64,000 bases of DNA from Caldisericales bacterium (GCA_012517765.1 JAAYUI010000003.1:170950-234949), one strand, 5' to 3'. Counted from the stretch's first letter, positions 42,244-53,978 are shown. Numbers and translations: made by a program. Notes: a model not told the origin generated them from the sequence alone.

Positions 42244-42964
42244 GCTGGAAGGTGTAATACAGAAGGACGTCTTTTGGCCAGACAGTGAACTCGAATGTGG
42301 CCACTCCAGTCAAGGTCTTCAGGGGAAGCCTGACCCAGCCTGATCTTTCAGCACCAGATGGTATGTCGCTTGAAAAAATTGGGTCCCAGTCTGAAGCTTG
42401 AAGTCTTTCCTGTCCGGTAATCATTTTTGTGAGTGAGGCCGGGAACCTGACTTTTGTCTCAAGCTTGTTGTAGATCTTGATGTCGAGCCTGAGGCTGTTT
42501 TTTTCCTTGACGATTGCAACAAGCGTAAAATCTACTCCATTTTTGGAGAATTTTATTGGCGGAACAAGGTTTTCTGTTGAACCACCGCCACCCTCTTCAG
42601 CATTTTTGATGCAATCGGCAAGGGCCTGTTTGAGCTTGCGGTTTTCATCCTGAAGAGAAAGATTTTCTGCTTTGAGGACCGATATGTCCGGGATTGTGAT
42701 TGTTATTTTCTTTTCCTTCGTGTCGTAGTCGACGGAGGAACCATCTTTCGGGAAAACGTTGTCAATAAGGAAGCGGAGCGGAACGACCGTTCTCTCCTCG
42801 ATTATTGTTGGTGCTGGCTGCAGGGTGACTGACCTGTCATCCACAGTTGCGGTTTTTTCACCGATTTTCATTACAATTGTGCGTGACTGCTCCTGGGTTG
42901 TAGCAACCGTTATCGACAAGAGTAAGAAAACTAGCACCAAACTGTAAATTGCATACCTTTTCAT
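42179..42964 (-). CDS. Secreted protein with copper-amine-oxidase-like stalk domain
   Basis: Exported protein of 261 residues from ATG 42964 (the earlier in-frame ATG lies in the -10 box). The signal peptide is MKRYAIYSLVLVFLLLS. Residues about 30-90 match the stalk domain: a short strand repeat, TIIEERTVVPLRFLIDNVF and a KKITITIP strand. A short coiled coil (LSLQDENRKLKQALADC) and a C-terminal beta domain follow. It is probably an envelope structural or adhesion protein. The giant exoprotein ends in the same kind of domain. The substrate or partner is unknown. Confidence 0.82.
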   Translation of the reverse strand: MKRYAIYSLVLVFLLLSITVATTQEQSRTIVMKIGEKTATVDDRSVTLQPAPTIIEERTVVPLRFLIDNVFPKDGSSVDYDTKEKKITITIPDISVLKAENLSLQDENRKLKQALADCIKNAEEGGGGSTENLVPPIKFSKNGVDFTLVAIVKEKNSLRLDIKIYNKLETKVRFPASLTKMITGQERLQASDWDPIFSSDIPSGAERSGWVRLPLKTLTGVATFEFTVWPKDVLLYYTFQLKVNLDQAIPTSVPPSTSLLR

Positions 42965-42974
42965 GGCGGGACGT

Positions 42975-43002
42975 ATTATAGTCATTATGATTTTTATGTC
43001 AA
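42975..43002 (-). promoter_or_regulatory. Full-consensus promoter of the stalk-domain gene
   Basis: TTGACA (42997-43002), a 16-nt spacer and TATAAT (42975-42980), both perfect, ending 10 nt before the ATG at 42964. The leader would be at most about 3 nt, with no Shine-Dalgarno sequence. Confidence 0.75.
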
Positions 43003-43006
43003 TACT

Positions 43007-43762
43007 CTACCAGCCTATCCTCAGCCTGTCGGCGAGGAAAAGTGGAAGTCCGGCCTCCATTACTTTGCCAATGGTTGTTTCAATATCGTAATCTGTGCGT
43101 TTTATTGAAACCCTTCCCGCGTTTGCGTCATAAACAGCGTAGCTTGCCTGGGGGTTTCTGTCCCTTGGCTGGCCAACTGACCCGACATTTATGATATATT
43201 TGACGCCCGGCTCAAGCGATAGTTCCAGACCATACGAACCCCTCTGGTACTCAATATCATCGTGACCTTTTATCGAAAAAACACCAGATATGTGGGAATG
43301 CCCGATGAAACATATATTCGAACTCATTATCTCGGAGAGTCTTACAGCTTCCATCGGTGAAGCTATATATTCGAAAGGGGCTGAAGGATCGAGGCTGCCA
43401 TGAGCAACCTGGAAGCCATCGTGTGAGTTTGGCCCCGGTATTTTCAGCTTCATTGGCAAGCTGGCAATAAACTTCTGGTGTGAAGGTGTTACCTGCGTTC
43501 TCTGCCACCTGATTGCAGAGAGACCGTATTGATTGAAATATCTTTCCTCAGAGGGTTCTATGAGCGCCTTGTCGTGATTGCCCATTATTGCCCTGACCCC
43601 GAGATTTATTATCTTTGCAACGCACTCGTCTGGATTTGCATTGTACCCGACAATGTCCCCACAGCAGATTATTTCATCAACGTTTTCTTTCTCCAGTGAG
43701 GCGAGCACAACGTTTAACGCTTCGATATTGGCGTGTATGTCAGAAATTATGCCGTATCTCAT
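43007..43762 (-). CDS. Calcineurin-like metallophosphoesterase (YfcE/diadenosine-type)
   Basis: A cytosolic phosphoesterase of 251 residues. The metal-binding motifs appear in order: SDIHAN near residue 7, GDIVGYN, GNHDKAL, VAHGS and GHSHISG. It belongs to the single-domain group that acts on phosphodiesters or phosphoesters. The precise substrate is not predictable. It stands alone between fmt and the stalk-domain gene and has its own promoter. Confidence 0.88.
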   Translation of the reverse strand: MRYGIISDIHANIEALNVVLASLEKENVDEIICCGDIVGYNANPDECVAKIINLGVRAIMGNHDKALIEPSEERYFNQYGLSAIRWQRTQVTPSHQKFIASLPMKLKIPGPNSHDGFQVAHGSLDPSAPFEYIASPMEAVRLSEIMSSNICFIGHSHISGVFSIKGHDDIEYQRGSYGLELSLEPGVKYIINVGSVGQPRDRNPQASYAVYDANAGRVSIKRTDYDIETTIGKVMEAGLPLFLADRLRIGW

Positions 43763-43770
43763 TTTGTTTT

Positions 43771-43798
43771 ATTTTACCCGTAGAGGTCATTTAGTCAA
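43771..43798 (-). promoter_or_regulatory. Promoter of the metallophosphoesterase gene (leaderless arrangement)
   Basis: TTGACT (43793-43798), a 16-nt spacer and TAAAAT (43771-43776), ending 8 nt before the ATG at 43762. No Shine-Dalgarno sequence is present. Confidence 0.65.
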
Positions 43799-43804
43799 CA
43801 CAGG

Positions 43805-44716
43805 TTAAAAAACCAGTCCCTGCCTTATTAAACCTGATGCCAGGAAGTCCCTGATATCGAGTATCCTCCCCCCTTCTTTTTGGCATTTTTCAAACTCCAA
43901 CGCGCCTTCCTTGCAGGCGATTATTAATGTTTTTTTCGAGAGAAGTACTTCCCCTGGTTGCCCCTCCCCTTCAGCCATTTTGGGGCCAAACAGTTTTATT
44001 CTTTTACCATCAAGCACTGTGTAGCAGCCTGGATCAGGCGACATTGATCTTATGTGACAAGACAACTCAAAAGCCGCCCTGTTCCAGTTGATGACTTCAT
44101 CATCTGGTTTAAGTCTTCTTGCATAGAAGGTTTTTTCCTGGGATTGTGGCTCTCCTTCAAAACTTTGTCCCAATTTTTCAATCGCCTCCGGGAGCATCGA
44201 AACGGAAAGCATGGCAAGTTTTCCTGAAAGGAAACCAAAATCATCAGTATCCTCTATTGCAATTGTTTTAGAAGCGATAATGTTGCCCCTGTCGAGCTTG
44301 CTTGAGATGAGCATTAGGCTCACACCGGTTTCCTTCTCACATTTCCTGATAGCCCATCTTATCGGCTCTGCACCCCTGTATTTTGGGAGCAGTGATGGAT
44401 GAATGTTGAGTATTCCTTTTGGGAAAACATTGATGATTGGAGGTGACAGTATTTCGGAATAGGAGGCCAGAACAGCAATATCAGCTGAAACCTTTTTTAG
44501 AATTTCTACTGATTCATCGGAATTAATGGATTCCGGGGAGTAACAGGGGATGTTTTTGCTGGCGCAGAATTCAGATATGACCGAGGAGACCACTTTCTGG
44601 CCCCTGCCCTTTTTTGCGTCAGGCCTTGTGACCACAAGGCAGACATCATGATTTTCCGAGACAAACTCGAGTATGGTTTTTGCAAAATTGCCTGAGCCAA
44701 TGAAAACTGTTTTCAT
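43805..44716 (-). CDS. fmt: Methionyl-tRNA formyltransferase
   Basis: Formylates initiator Met-tRNA. It has 303 residues. Visible are FIGSGNFAKTIL, the loop RPDAKKGRGQ, the active site LNIHPSLLPKYRGAEPI, TGVSLMLISSKLDRG and the C-terminal ARRLKPDDEVINWN of the tRNA-binding domain. It follows yifB with a 4-bp overlap. No def gene is adjacent. Confidence 0.96.
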   Translation of the reverse strand: MKTVFIGSGNFAKTILEFVSENHDVCLVVTRPDAKKGRGQKVVSSVISEFCASKNIPCYSPESINSDESVEILKKVSADIAVLASYSEILSPPIINVFPKGILNIHPSLLPKYRGAEPIRWAIRKCEKETGVSLMLISSKLDRGNIIASKTIAIEDTDDFGFLSGKLAMLSVSMLPEAIEKLGQSFEGEPQSQEKTFYARRLKPDDEVINWNRAAFELSCHIRSMSPDPGCYTVLDGKRIKLFGPKMAEGEGQPGEVLLSKKTLIIACKEGALEFEKCQKEGGRILDIRDFLASGLIRQGLVF

Positions 44717-46233
44717 ACCATCAGATTTTCCCTGTACTGGACAGCTTCTGCAATATGTGGAGTTTTAATCTCTTTTGAACCGGCCAGATCAGCGATGGTC
44801 CTGGAGACCCTGAGTATTCTGTCGTATCCCCTTGCAGTCAGGTTCATCCTTTCGCAAGCGAGTCTCAGGAAAGACTCCTCGTCTACCCCAAGCCTGCAAA
44901 ACTCTTTTATCTGTTTTGACGAGAGCTGTGCATTGCAGTGTATTCCAAGATTCTTGTAGCGCTCGGTCTGCATTTTTCTGCCATTTGTCACCCTCTGCCT
45001 TATTGTTGTGCTCTTTTCACCAGGCTGTGTGACTGAAAGTTCCTCAGGAAGCAGCCTTGAGAGCGAAAGGTATATGTCAAACCTGTCAAGAAGCGGGCCG
45101 GAAATCCTTGATTGGTATTTTCTGATCGATGAAATACCGCAGGTGCATGGTTTTGTTCTGTCCCCGTAATATCCACATGGGCAAGGGTTCATTGCCGATA
45201 CGAGCAGGAACCTTGATGGGTAAGTGACGGTTTGCCTTACTCTGGCAACAGTCACCTCGCCATCTTCCATTGGTTGCCTGAGCACCTCAAGAACATCCCT
45301 TTTAAATTCTGGCAATTCGTCCAGAAACAAGACACCGCCATGTGAAAGACTTATCTCACCTGGCATCGGATTTGAGCCTCCACCGATTATTGCGGCAGGT
45401 GATGCAGTGTGGTGTGGTGACCTGTAGGGCCTTTTTGTTATAAGGCCTTCTTTTGGCGGGAGGAGTCCCGCAATCGAGTATATCTGGCTGATTTCGACCG
45501 CCTCGTCAAAGGTGAGTGGCGGTAGGATTGATGGCAACCTTTTTGCCAGCATTGTCTTTCCGGAACCGGGTGCCCCCATCATCAGCACATTGTGGCTCCC
45601 GCATGCTGCAATTTCCAGCGCCCTTTTGGCCATTGCATTGCCCTTTACTTCGGACATGTCAACCGGATATTCGAGGAAGGAATCTGTGAAATCGACCTTT
45701 CTCATTTTTACTGACTGCAACGGTTTTTCTCCGGCAAGGTGCAGCGCCATGTCTTGCAGGCTGTCTGCCCCGACAACTTCAACATTGAAAATGGAGGCCT
45801 CGGCAACGTTGTCTTTTGGGACCAAAAGTGTTTCTTCAGTTCCAGAAAGTGCTATGGCTATCGGCAGGACCCCGGGGACGGAGCGCAGTGCGCCATCAAG
45901 CGACAGCTCTCCCAGGAATGTCTTGCCCTCAAGGGACTCGACAGGTATCTGGTTTGACGCGGCAAGTATGCCGAGGGCTATTGGCAGGTCAAACCCTGAA
46001 CCCTCTTTCTTGAGGTCAGCAGGCGCAAGGTTGACTGTTATTCGTTTGATCGGGAAAGCGAAACCGGAGTTTTTTATTGCAGAGCGTACCCTCTCCCTTG
46101 CCTCGGAAACCGCAGCATCGGGTAGCCCAACTATATTGAAAGAAGGCAAAGCCTGCCCCGTAATGTCTACCTCAACGCGGAGCTTGAGCGGTCTGAGTCC
46201 CTCCAATGTTACGCTTTGTACAGACGAGAACAC
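44713..46233 (-). CDS. YifB/ComM-family AAA+ ATPase (Mg-chelatase-like)
   Basis: A 506-residue member of the YifB/ComM group, in which ComM acts as a branch-migration helicase during natural transformation. The N-terminal Lon-like segment has FNIVGLPDAAVSEARERVRSA. Walker A is GAPGSGKTMLAKRLP, with LFLDELPEF as Walker B, and NPCPCGYYGDRTKPCTC forms a Cys-rich loop. The start is GTG 46233 directly after a strong -10 box. It is first in yifB-fmt. Confidence 0.93.
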   Translation of the reverse strand: MFSSVQSVTLEGLRPLKLRVEVDITGQALPSFNIVGLPDAAVSEARERVRSAIKNSGFAFPIKRITVNLAPADLKKEGSGFDLPIALGILAASNQIPVESLEGKTFLGELSLDGALRSVPGVLPIAIALSGTEETLLVPKDNVAEASIFNVEVVGADSLQDMALHLAGEKPLQSVKMRKVDFTDSFLEYPVDMSEVKGNAMAKRALEIAACGSHNVLMMGAPGSGKTMLAKRLPSILPPLTFDEAVEISQIYSIAGLLPPKEGLITKRPYRSPHHTASPAAIIGGGSNPMPGEISLSHGGVLFLDELPEFKRDVLEVLRQPMEDGEVTVARVRQTVTYPSRFLLVSAMNPCPCGYYGDRTKPCTCGISSIRKYQSRISGPLLDRFDIYLSLSRLLPEELSVTQPGEKSTTIRQRVTNGRKMQTERYKNLGIHCNAQLSSKQIKEFCRLGVDEESFLRLACERMNLTARGYDRILRVSRTIADLAGSKEIKTPHIAEAVQYRENLMV

Positions 46234-46240
46234 AAAAATG

Positions 46241-46268
46241 ATTTTATGTTATTGTGACTGATCGTCAA
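46241..46268 (-). promoter_or_regulatory. yifB promoter (leaderless arrangement)
   Basis: TTGACG (46263-46268), a 16-nt spacer and TAAAAT (46241-46246), ending 7 nt before the GTG start. The -35 box lies inside the end of the upstream HD hydrolase gene. Confidence 0.6.
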
Positions 46269-46788
46269 GAAGCCTGAAGGCTTCCAGAAACTCAGAGATA
46301 ATTTCGAATTCAAAATTGTTTTGTCTTTCAAAAAAACGGGACATGTCTCCACGGCCCATTCTTTTGTATCTTGAGGCACGGCAGAGCATCTGGAGCCTGT
46401 CACATTCTTTTACAAACCTTGCTTCCAGCGACTGGCATTTGACGTATTCTTCGAACAGTGCCTGCAGTTTTTGGGAGCTCCCAAAAATCTTTTCAGAAAC
46501 TTTTTTCTCCGCGCTTTCCTTGTCAATAAATTCCTTTGCGCAAAGCGGCAAATCGGTCAGCAGGGCTTCCGGGATGTCATGAACAAGGGCCAGCGAAAGG
46601 GCCTTCTCTTTTGAAATTTCCGATACATGGTCAGAGAGCAAAAGGACAAGCATGGAAACATTGTAAGAATGAGATGAAACTGGCTCCGGTGAGGCCACTC
46701 CGGAGAGGAGATACCCAAACCTCGGTATGTCTGTAAGGGTCTCGCAGTGGAGATATATCCCGGCGAGCTTTTTTATGTCATCTCTCAC
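46249..46788 (-). CDS. HD-domain hydrolase (YfbR/HDDC2-like)
   Basis: A 179-residue HD protein with metal ligands in SSHSYNVSMLVLLL, LALVHDIPEALLTDLP and ECDRLQML. Relatives are 5'-nucleotidases acting on deoxynucleoside monophosphates. Substrate here is inferred only. It starts at GTG 46788 inside the preceding secreted-protein gene (11-bp overlap), so it is the last gene of the nuo-atp transcript. Confidence 0.8.
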   Translation of the reverse strand: MRDDIKKLAGIYLHCETLTDIPRFGYLLSGVASPEPVSSHSYNVSMLVLLLSDHVSEISKEKALSLALVHDIPEALLTDLPLCAKEFIDKESAEKKVSEKIFGSSQKLQALFEEYVKCQSLEARFVKECDRLQMLCRASRYKRMGRGDMSRFFERQNNFEFEIISEFLEAFRLLDDQSQ

Positions 46789-47665
46789 CGAGCATGCTCC
46801 TTATGGTTTCCAGTTCCTTCGATGCTCTTTGTTTACTATTGTCATTTGTATATCCGGCGCTGTCTTTAAGTAGCGGCTCAACAATTGATATTGGGTCCTT
46901 GTGCCCGTGGGTTTTCAGGGACTGTGCCAGACTGATGCAAAATTGTGTCCTGAAATCATCTTTTGACTCGGAAACCGTTTTTGTCAGTGCATCGTCCCAC
47001 TGTTTTGTGGCATCCAGATAGTCTGGTGTCGAATCAACAAATTTGCCGTTTTTCATAGAGTAAACAACCAGTGCAGATGGGACAAAGCTTGTATAAAACT
47101 TGCCTGCCCACGACCTGTCGGCGCAAACCAGCTCATAGGTTCCATCCTTGTCCAGATCATCAATAATCCATGGTGTTATGTGGTCTGGCAAAGAGAGAGT
47201 ATCAATCATTTCCTTATCTTTGATGTCCAACATCGTGATGGTCCTGTCAAAGGGTGACATGGAACGAAGAATTGAAATGGGGCCGGGTTTGCTCCCTTTC
47301 TCAAACCACTCTTTTCTGGAATCTTTTGTAGAAGCAAACCAGAGCCAGTGGAAGTTTATCCTTCGCGTTTGGGCAATTTCCCCGACTGGTTCTGCTGTCT
47401 CGTGGAACATCCAGTAGCAGACGAGTTTTTGCTCTTCCAGTCCGGTGAGTCTGCTGTATACCTGAACATAATACTGGTTGTTGACACTATCTTCCACTAT
47501 TCTCATCTCGGTGTTGAACCAGCCATTTTTTAGCTCGTTATCAATGTGAAAAGACCACAAGAGGCCATGTGGCCTGTCGTGGTCTTTTGTATCGGTGCTT
47601 GATGCAAAAACCGGTTGCCAGATTGAGATGGCAATTAGAAGGCCTGCAATAATGGCCTTTTTCAT
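46778..47665 (-). CDS. Secreted protein of unknown function
   Basis: A 295-residue exported protein with a signal peptide (MKKAIIAGLLIAISIW, cleavage near FAS). The body has LWSFHIDNELKNGWFNTEM and one FG-GAP/calcium-like loop, IDDLDKDGTYELVCADR, hinting at a beta-propeller blade. The C-terminal third is helical. I recognise no specific family. The ATG overlaps the atpC stop (ATGA), so it is translated with the ATP synthase genes, a surprising place for a secreted protein. Confidence 0.75.
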   Translation of the reverse strand: MKKAIIAGLLIAISIWQPVFASSTDTKDHDRPHGLLWSFHIDNELKNGWFNTEMRIVEDSVNNQYYVQVYSRLTGLEEQKLVCYWMFHETAEPVGEIAQTRRINFHWLWFASTKDSRKEWFEKGSKPGPISILRSMSPFDRTITMLDIKDKEMIDTLSLPDHITPWIIDDLDKDGTYELVCADRSWAGKFYTSFVPSALVVYSMKNGKFVDSTPDYLDATKQWDDALTKTVSESKDDFRTQFCISLAQSLKTHGHKDPISIVEPLLKDSAGYTNDNSKQRASKELETIRSMLGER

Positions 47666-47922
47666 TGCACCTTCTTGAAATCTGTGGTCAGTATGATAAT
47701 CCTGTCGTGAAACACCTCAATCCATCCATCAGAAACATTGTAAACCAGCTCGCCTTTTTCTGTTTTTGCTGTTATCTTGCCAGATTTCATGGTTGCAACC
47801 ATGTTCATGTGCCTGGGAAGGATGCCCCAGTAACCGTCTTCAAGGGGAACGATGAGTGAGGTCGCAACAAGTTTTTCTTCCCTTGATTCAGGTGTTATAA
47901 TCGTGATGTTCAGCAGGTCCAC
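47662..47922 (-). CDS. atpC: ATP synthase epsilon subunit, short form
   Basis: Central-stalk subunit of 86 residues holding only the N-terminal beta-sandwich (ITIITPESREEKL, GYWGILPRHMNMVA). The usual C-terminal two-helix domain, which inhibits ATP hydrolysis in many bacteria, is absent. It follows atpD without a gap. Confidence 0.93.
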   Translation of the reverse strand: MDLLNITIITPESREEKLVATSLIVPLEDGYWGILPRHMNMVATMKSGKITAKTEKGELVYNVSDGWIEVFHDRIIILTTDFKKVQ

Positions 47923-50236
<2,314 letters not shown>

Positions 50237-50238
50237 GT

Positions 50239-51747
50239 TCAGCTCCCAAAGTTGGATGATACAGATTGCACAAGTTTGGATATTCCTTCCTTGTGTGCAT
50301 CAGTCAGTTTTGGTGCCATTGAGAGCTCCTTAAGGAGGTCAGGCCTGAATCTTTTCGCTTCTTCAACAAGAACACGCTCAAACTCCTGGACCCTGTCCTT
50401 TCTTATGTCATCCAGTGCGCCAAGCGAGTAGGCACCAAGAATGAGCACCTGCTGGCCTACTTGCATCGGACTGTATTGCGGCTGTTTTAGCAGTTCGACA
50501 AGCTTTTCACCTCTCTGGAGCTTCTTTTGGGTGACCGGGTCGAGTTCTGCGCCGAACTGGGCGAATGCCTTGAGGTCATTGTACTGCGAGAGGTCCAGCT
50601 TGAGTGAACCGCCGACCTTCTTCATGGTTGGAATCTGGGCATTTCCACCGACACGGGAAACGGAAAGACCGACGTTTACGGCTGGCCTTATGCCCTCGTG
50701 GAAAAGCTCTTTCTCGAGGTATATCTGGCCATCAGTTATGGATATGAGGTTTGTCGGGATATACTGCGAAACATCGCCGGCCTGGGTTTCGATTATCGGG
50801 AGGGCGGTCATGGAGCCGCCACCGAGGTCCTTGTGGAGCTTTGCCGCGCGCTCGAGAAGCCTTGAGTGTAGGTAGAAAATATCTCCCGGGTATGCTTCAC
50901 GCCCTGGCGGGCGCCTCAAAAGCAGTGCAAGTTCCCTGTAAGCATCGGCATGCTTTGAGAGATCGTCATAGATTATCAGGACGTGTTTGCCGGAGCGCAT
51001 CAGTTCCTCGCCAATTGCGCAACCGACATAGGGGGCAATGTACCTGGTTGCTGGCGACTGGTCTGCCAGTGTTGCGACAACGAGTGTATAATCAAGCGCG
51101 CCATAGTCGCGGAGTGTTTTGATAATCCCGGCCATCGTTGACGATTTTTGTGCAATTCCAACATAGATACAAATTACATTTTCGTCCTTCTGGTTCAGGA
51201 TTGCATCAATGGCAATGGCGGTTTTTCCAGTCTGCCTATCGCCAATGATCAGCTCGCGCTGGCCCCTGCCGATCGGGAAAAGGGCATCGATAGTCTTGAT
51301 GCCAGTTTGCATCGGCTGGTGCACAGGTTCTCTTTCGACTACTGATGGGGCCTTTGTTTCAAGGGGGAGGAATTTTATGGATTTTGGTGCTGGTTTTCCA
51401 TCAATAGGATTGCCAAGAGGGTCTATAACACGGCCGATCAGGTTTTGCGTGTAAGGTATCGAAAGGACCCTTCCGGTCCTAGATACCCTGTCACCTTCCC
51501 TGACGTATTTGTCTTCGCCAAGCAAAACGACTCCGACATAATCAGGGGCAAGCGAGAGGACAAAACCCTCAATGCCGCCTTCGAAACTCAACACCTCGCT
51601 GATGAAGGCGTCGGAAAGCCCTCTGACAAGGGCAACGCCGTCACCAACTTCACTGACAGAACCGGCATTTTCAACCACCGGAACAAAGGGTCTTGCCTCA
51701 AACGAGGCTTGCCAGGTGTTGATTATCTCGTCTAGGATTTCGGGCAT
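50239..51747 (-). CDS. atpA: ATP synthase alpha subunit
   Basis: Non-catalytic nucleotide-binding F1 subunit, 502 residues. P-loop [14 protein letters not shown], the alpha Arg finger region [13 protein letters not shown], and [23 protein letters not shown] are seen. It follows the b/delta hybrid gene by 4 bp. Confidence 0.98.
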   Translation of the reverse strand: MPEILDEIINTWQASFEARPFVPVVENAGSVSEVGDGVALVRGLSDAFISEVLSFEGGIEGFVLSLAPDYVGVVLLGEDKYVREGDRVSRTGRVLSIPYTQNLIGRVIDPLGNPIDGKPAPKSIKFLPLETKAPSVVEREPVHQPMQTGIKTIDALFPIGRGQRELIIGDRQTGKTAIAIDAILNQKDENVICIYVGIAQKSSTMAGIIKTLRDYGALDYTLVVATLADQSPATRYIAPYVGCAIGEELMRSGKHVLIIYDDLSKHADAYRELALLLRRPPGREAYPGDIFYLHSRLLERAAKLHKDLGGGSMTALPIIETQAGDVSQYIPTNLISITDGQIYLEKELFHEGIRPAVNVGLSVSRVGGNAQIPTMKKVGGSLKLDLSQYNDLKAFAQFGAELDPVTQKKLQRGEKLVELLKQPQYSPMQVGQQVLILGAYSLGALDDIRKDRVQEFERVLVEEAKRFRPDLLKELSMAPKLTDAHKEGISKLVQSVSSNFGS

Positions 51748-51751
51748 GGAA

Positions 51752-52579
51752 TCACCTCAAGTCTTCGATGGTGGTTTCAACCATCCTTGAGATTGAGGAA
51801 TCAAATATGGTGTCACCAAAAACTATCCTGAGTCCGGAAACGAGTTCTGGTTTTATGATAAATTCGATTTTCACGCTATTTTTCACAAAACCAAGAACGA
51901 AATCTGAAACTGCCTTCTTGTCTGCCTCTGGCATTTCAGCTGCTGACTCGATGACAATTTTCGAGACCTTTCCGGCCTGGGACAGCGCATCACAAAGATT
52001 TAGTTTGTGTGAATGGATGTCACATACTGTGAGTTTTGGGAGCTCGGAGATAATGTGTTTTGTGTAGGCTTCAGTCATGCCATTGTCAAAGACCTGCGAC
52101 ATGACCTGCTTCGAGACCTGCGCAATGATTTTTTTCGAGCGCAATTTCAGTTCCTGCTCGGTTATTTCGCGCTCTCCCTTGGCCTCTTCCTCTGCGATCC
52201 TTATTATTGACTTGGCGTCTTCCCTTGCCTTGTTTATGATTTCTTCCCTAATCGCTTCGGCTGTCTGGACAGATTCAGATGTTATCTTTCTTGACTCTTC
52301 TGTTGCGACGCTCTTCTGCTTCTGGGCCTCTTCAAGGCTTGTCTTTGCCTCTTCCTGGAGTTTTTTTGCATCGTCAATGACCGAAGATGCGGCCTTCTTT
52401 CTGTCCTCCATCATTTTCCTGACTGGCTTATAAAGGAAAGACCACAGGACGATGAAAAGGAGGGAGAGGTTGAGTATGGCAAAAAGCAATGTTCGCCAGT
52501 CAATCTGGATAAGGGATGAAGATGCCTCTTTTGCAACTTCATTTGCCGCCTGGGCGGCACTAGCTAGCAGATAATCCAT
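51752..52579 (-). CDS. atpF: ATP synthase b/delta hybrid subunit
   Basis: A 275-residue peripheral-stalk protein. One membrane helix (about 28-52, [20 protein letters not shown]) and a long Lys/Glu coiled coil (about 55-165) are a b subunit. The end (about 195-275, with [12 protein letters not shown].. and DSSISRM) matches the C-terminal domain of delta/OSCP. The usual N-terminal six-helix delta domain is missing, and no separate atpH is present. This layout is known for the F subunit of N-ATPases and differs from the longer mycobacterial b-delta fusion. It sits between atpE and atpA. Confidence 0.88.
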   Translation of the reverse strand: MDYLLASAAQAANEVAKEASSSLIQIDWRTLLFAILNLSLLFIVLWSFLYKPVRKMMEDRKKAASSVIDDAKKLQEEAKTSLEEAQKQKSVATEESRKITSESVQTAEAIREEIINKAREDAKSIIRIAEEEAKGEREITEQELKLRSKKIIAQVSKQVMSQVFDNGMTEAYTKHIISELPKLTVCDIHSHKLNLCDALSQAGKVSKIVIESAAEMPEADKKAVSDFVLGFVKNSVKIEFIIKPELVSGLRIVFGDTIFDSSISRMVETTIEDLR

Positions 52580-52586
52580 TGCCTAC

Positions 52587-52868
52587 CTACTTAAGCATAA
52601 CGCTTGTAAGCGGGTTTGCAAAAATGAGGACCAGCGCTACTGCAAGGGCATAGATTACAAGTGATTCTATGAGGGCCAATGAAAGGATCAGAGTTGTAAA
52701 TATCCTGTCTCCTGCCTCAGGCTGCCTTGCGATGGCATCGGCTGCAGCTGCAGCTGCTTTGCCCTGTCCCTGGGCTCCTCCAAATGCCGCAATGGCAATT
52801 GCTATAGCTGCGGAGAAGACCGAAACGACTTTAATCAACCATATCATACTGTTGTTTGCATCAAGCAT
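52587..52868 (-). CDS. atpE: ATP synthase c subunit with predicted Na+ site
   Basis: Rotor-ring hairpin of 93 residues with two helices joined by the ARQPEAGD loop. Compared from memory with Ilyobacter tartaricus c, the sodium ligands Gln32, Glu65, Ser66 and Tyr70 correspond here to Gln35, Glu68, Ser69 and Tyr73. Thr67, which holds a water there, is Leu here. This argues for Na+ rather than only H+ coupling, but is not proof. Confidence 0.95.
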   Translation of the reverse strand: MLDANNSMIWLIKVVSVFSAAIAIAIAAFGGAQGQGKAAAAAADAIARQPEAGDRIFTTLILSLALIESLVIYALAVALVLIFANPLTSVMLK

Positions 52869-52870
52869 TG

Positions 52871-53707
52871 TTAGTGACCCCCTTTAGAAGTTACTGCAGG
52901 TTGCAGATAGACCAGGAACAGCATGGTAAATACCAGCGCCTGGACAGCTCCGGTGAACAATCCGAGTCCCAGGATGACGATTGGGACAACGAAAGCCACG
53001 AGAGAAGAAATTACTTCGAGAACTATGTGCTCGCCAGTCAGGTTTCCAAAAAGACGGACAGCAAGCGAAAGCGGGCGGCTGATTTCTTCAAGGATGTTGA
53101 TTGGCAACATGAATGCGTAAGGTTTTACATAGTGCTTCAAGTATGGCCCAATGCCCTTGACCCTCACATACTGGCCGTGGTAATAGGAAATAGCCGTAAT
53201 GGCAAAGCCGGCAGTCACCATGAGGTCAGTTGTTGGCGCTATGACCATTTTGAAGTTCTGTGATACGCCATAGAACGGGATAAACAACGAAGAGACGATT
53301 CCCAGAAGGTTCGAGATGAGGATATAGCCGAAGAAGGCGCACACCGCGACTTCATAACCCTTGCCCTCATGCCCGAGGATGCTCTCGGCAAAGTTTTGTG
53401 TGGTGGAAACGATCATCTCTGCAAGAACAGCCCTTTTTGAGCCTGGTTTTTTGACCCCCGAGCCAATAACTATGATGATCGTGGAGAATATCACAGTCGC
53501 AACGAGCAGTGCAAAAAACGTGTTTGTCAGGGGTGACCCAAAAAGTGAGAATGTTGTTTGCTGTGGGCCTACTTCAATCTTGTGCGGGTGATCGGAAGCC
53601 GGAACAAAAAACATTACACACGCATAGGCGGCCACAAAAAGCAACGCAACCCAGAAGCCTTTTTTCCTGAGCAGGGGAGTTTTTTTCTTTTTCACCACTT
53701 CAGCCAT
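52871..53707 (-). CDS. atpB: ATP synthase a subunit
   Basis: Ion-channel subunit of 278 residues from ATG 53707, overlapping the preceding stop with GGAGG upstream. The longer frame start is rejected. Hydrophobic helices include the key Arg in [18 protein letters not shown]. The N-terminus is Lys-rich before the first helix. Confidence 0.95.
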   Translation of the reverse strand: MAEVVKKKKTPLLRKKGFWVALLFVAAYACVMFFVPASDHPHKIEVGPQQTTFSLFGSPLTNTFFALLVATVIFSTIIIVIGSGVKKPGSKRAVLAEMIVSTTQNFAESILGHEGKGYEVAVCAFFGYILISNLLGIVSSLFIPFYGVSQNFKMVIAPTTDLMVTAGFAITAISYYHGQYVRVKGIGPYLKHYVKPYAFMLPINILEEISRPLSLAVRLFGNLTGEHIVLEVISSLVAFVVPIVILGLGLFTGAVQALVFTMLFLVYLQPAVTSKGGH

Positions 53708-53978
53708 TCTTGCCTCCGCGATTGAACTTGGTAAACCATATCCACCATAGGCCAAAACCAAGCGCAAAGCCACCAAAAGATGCTAACAAAACATAAAACC
53801 CAAGTAAAACCGGGGCAAAGAGTGCCAGCGCGGCAATCAGGAGCCTCAGCGGGTTTGTCACGACTGTCTGGCCTTTTGTGAAGGACTTTTGCGTCTGGAT
53901 GTAGAGGAGGTGGAACCACGCGAACCCGAGACCACAGCCCCAGACCGCTCCGCCAATTATTTCTATTGCTGTTTTCAT
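53700..53978 (-). CDS. Small membrane subunit of the ATP synthase operon (AtpR/AtpI-like)
   Basis: A 92-residue protein with three hydrophobic segments and a short basic loop ending NPLRLLIAALALFAPVLLGFY, the layout of AtpR in N-ATPases and of some AtpI proteins. Such proteins help c-ring assembly or ion loading. The position just before atpB supports this. The exact family needs a profile search. Confidence 0.65.
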   Translation of the reverse strand: MKTAIEIIGGAVWGCGLGFAWFHLLYIQTQKSFTKGQTVVTNPLRLLIAALALFAPVLLGFYVLLASFGGFALGFGLWWIWFTKFNRGGKNG

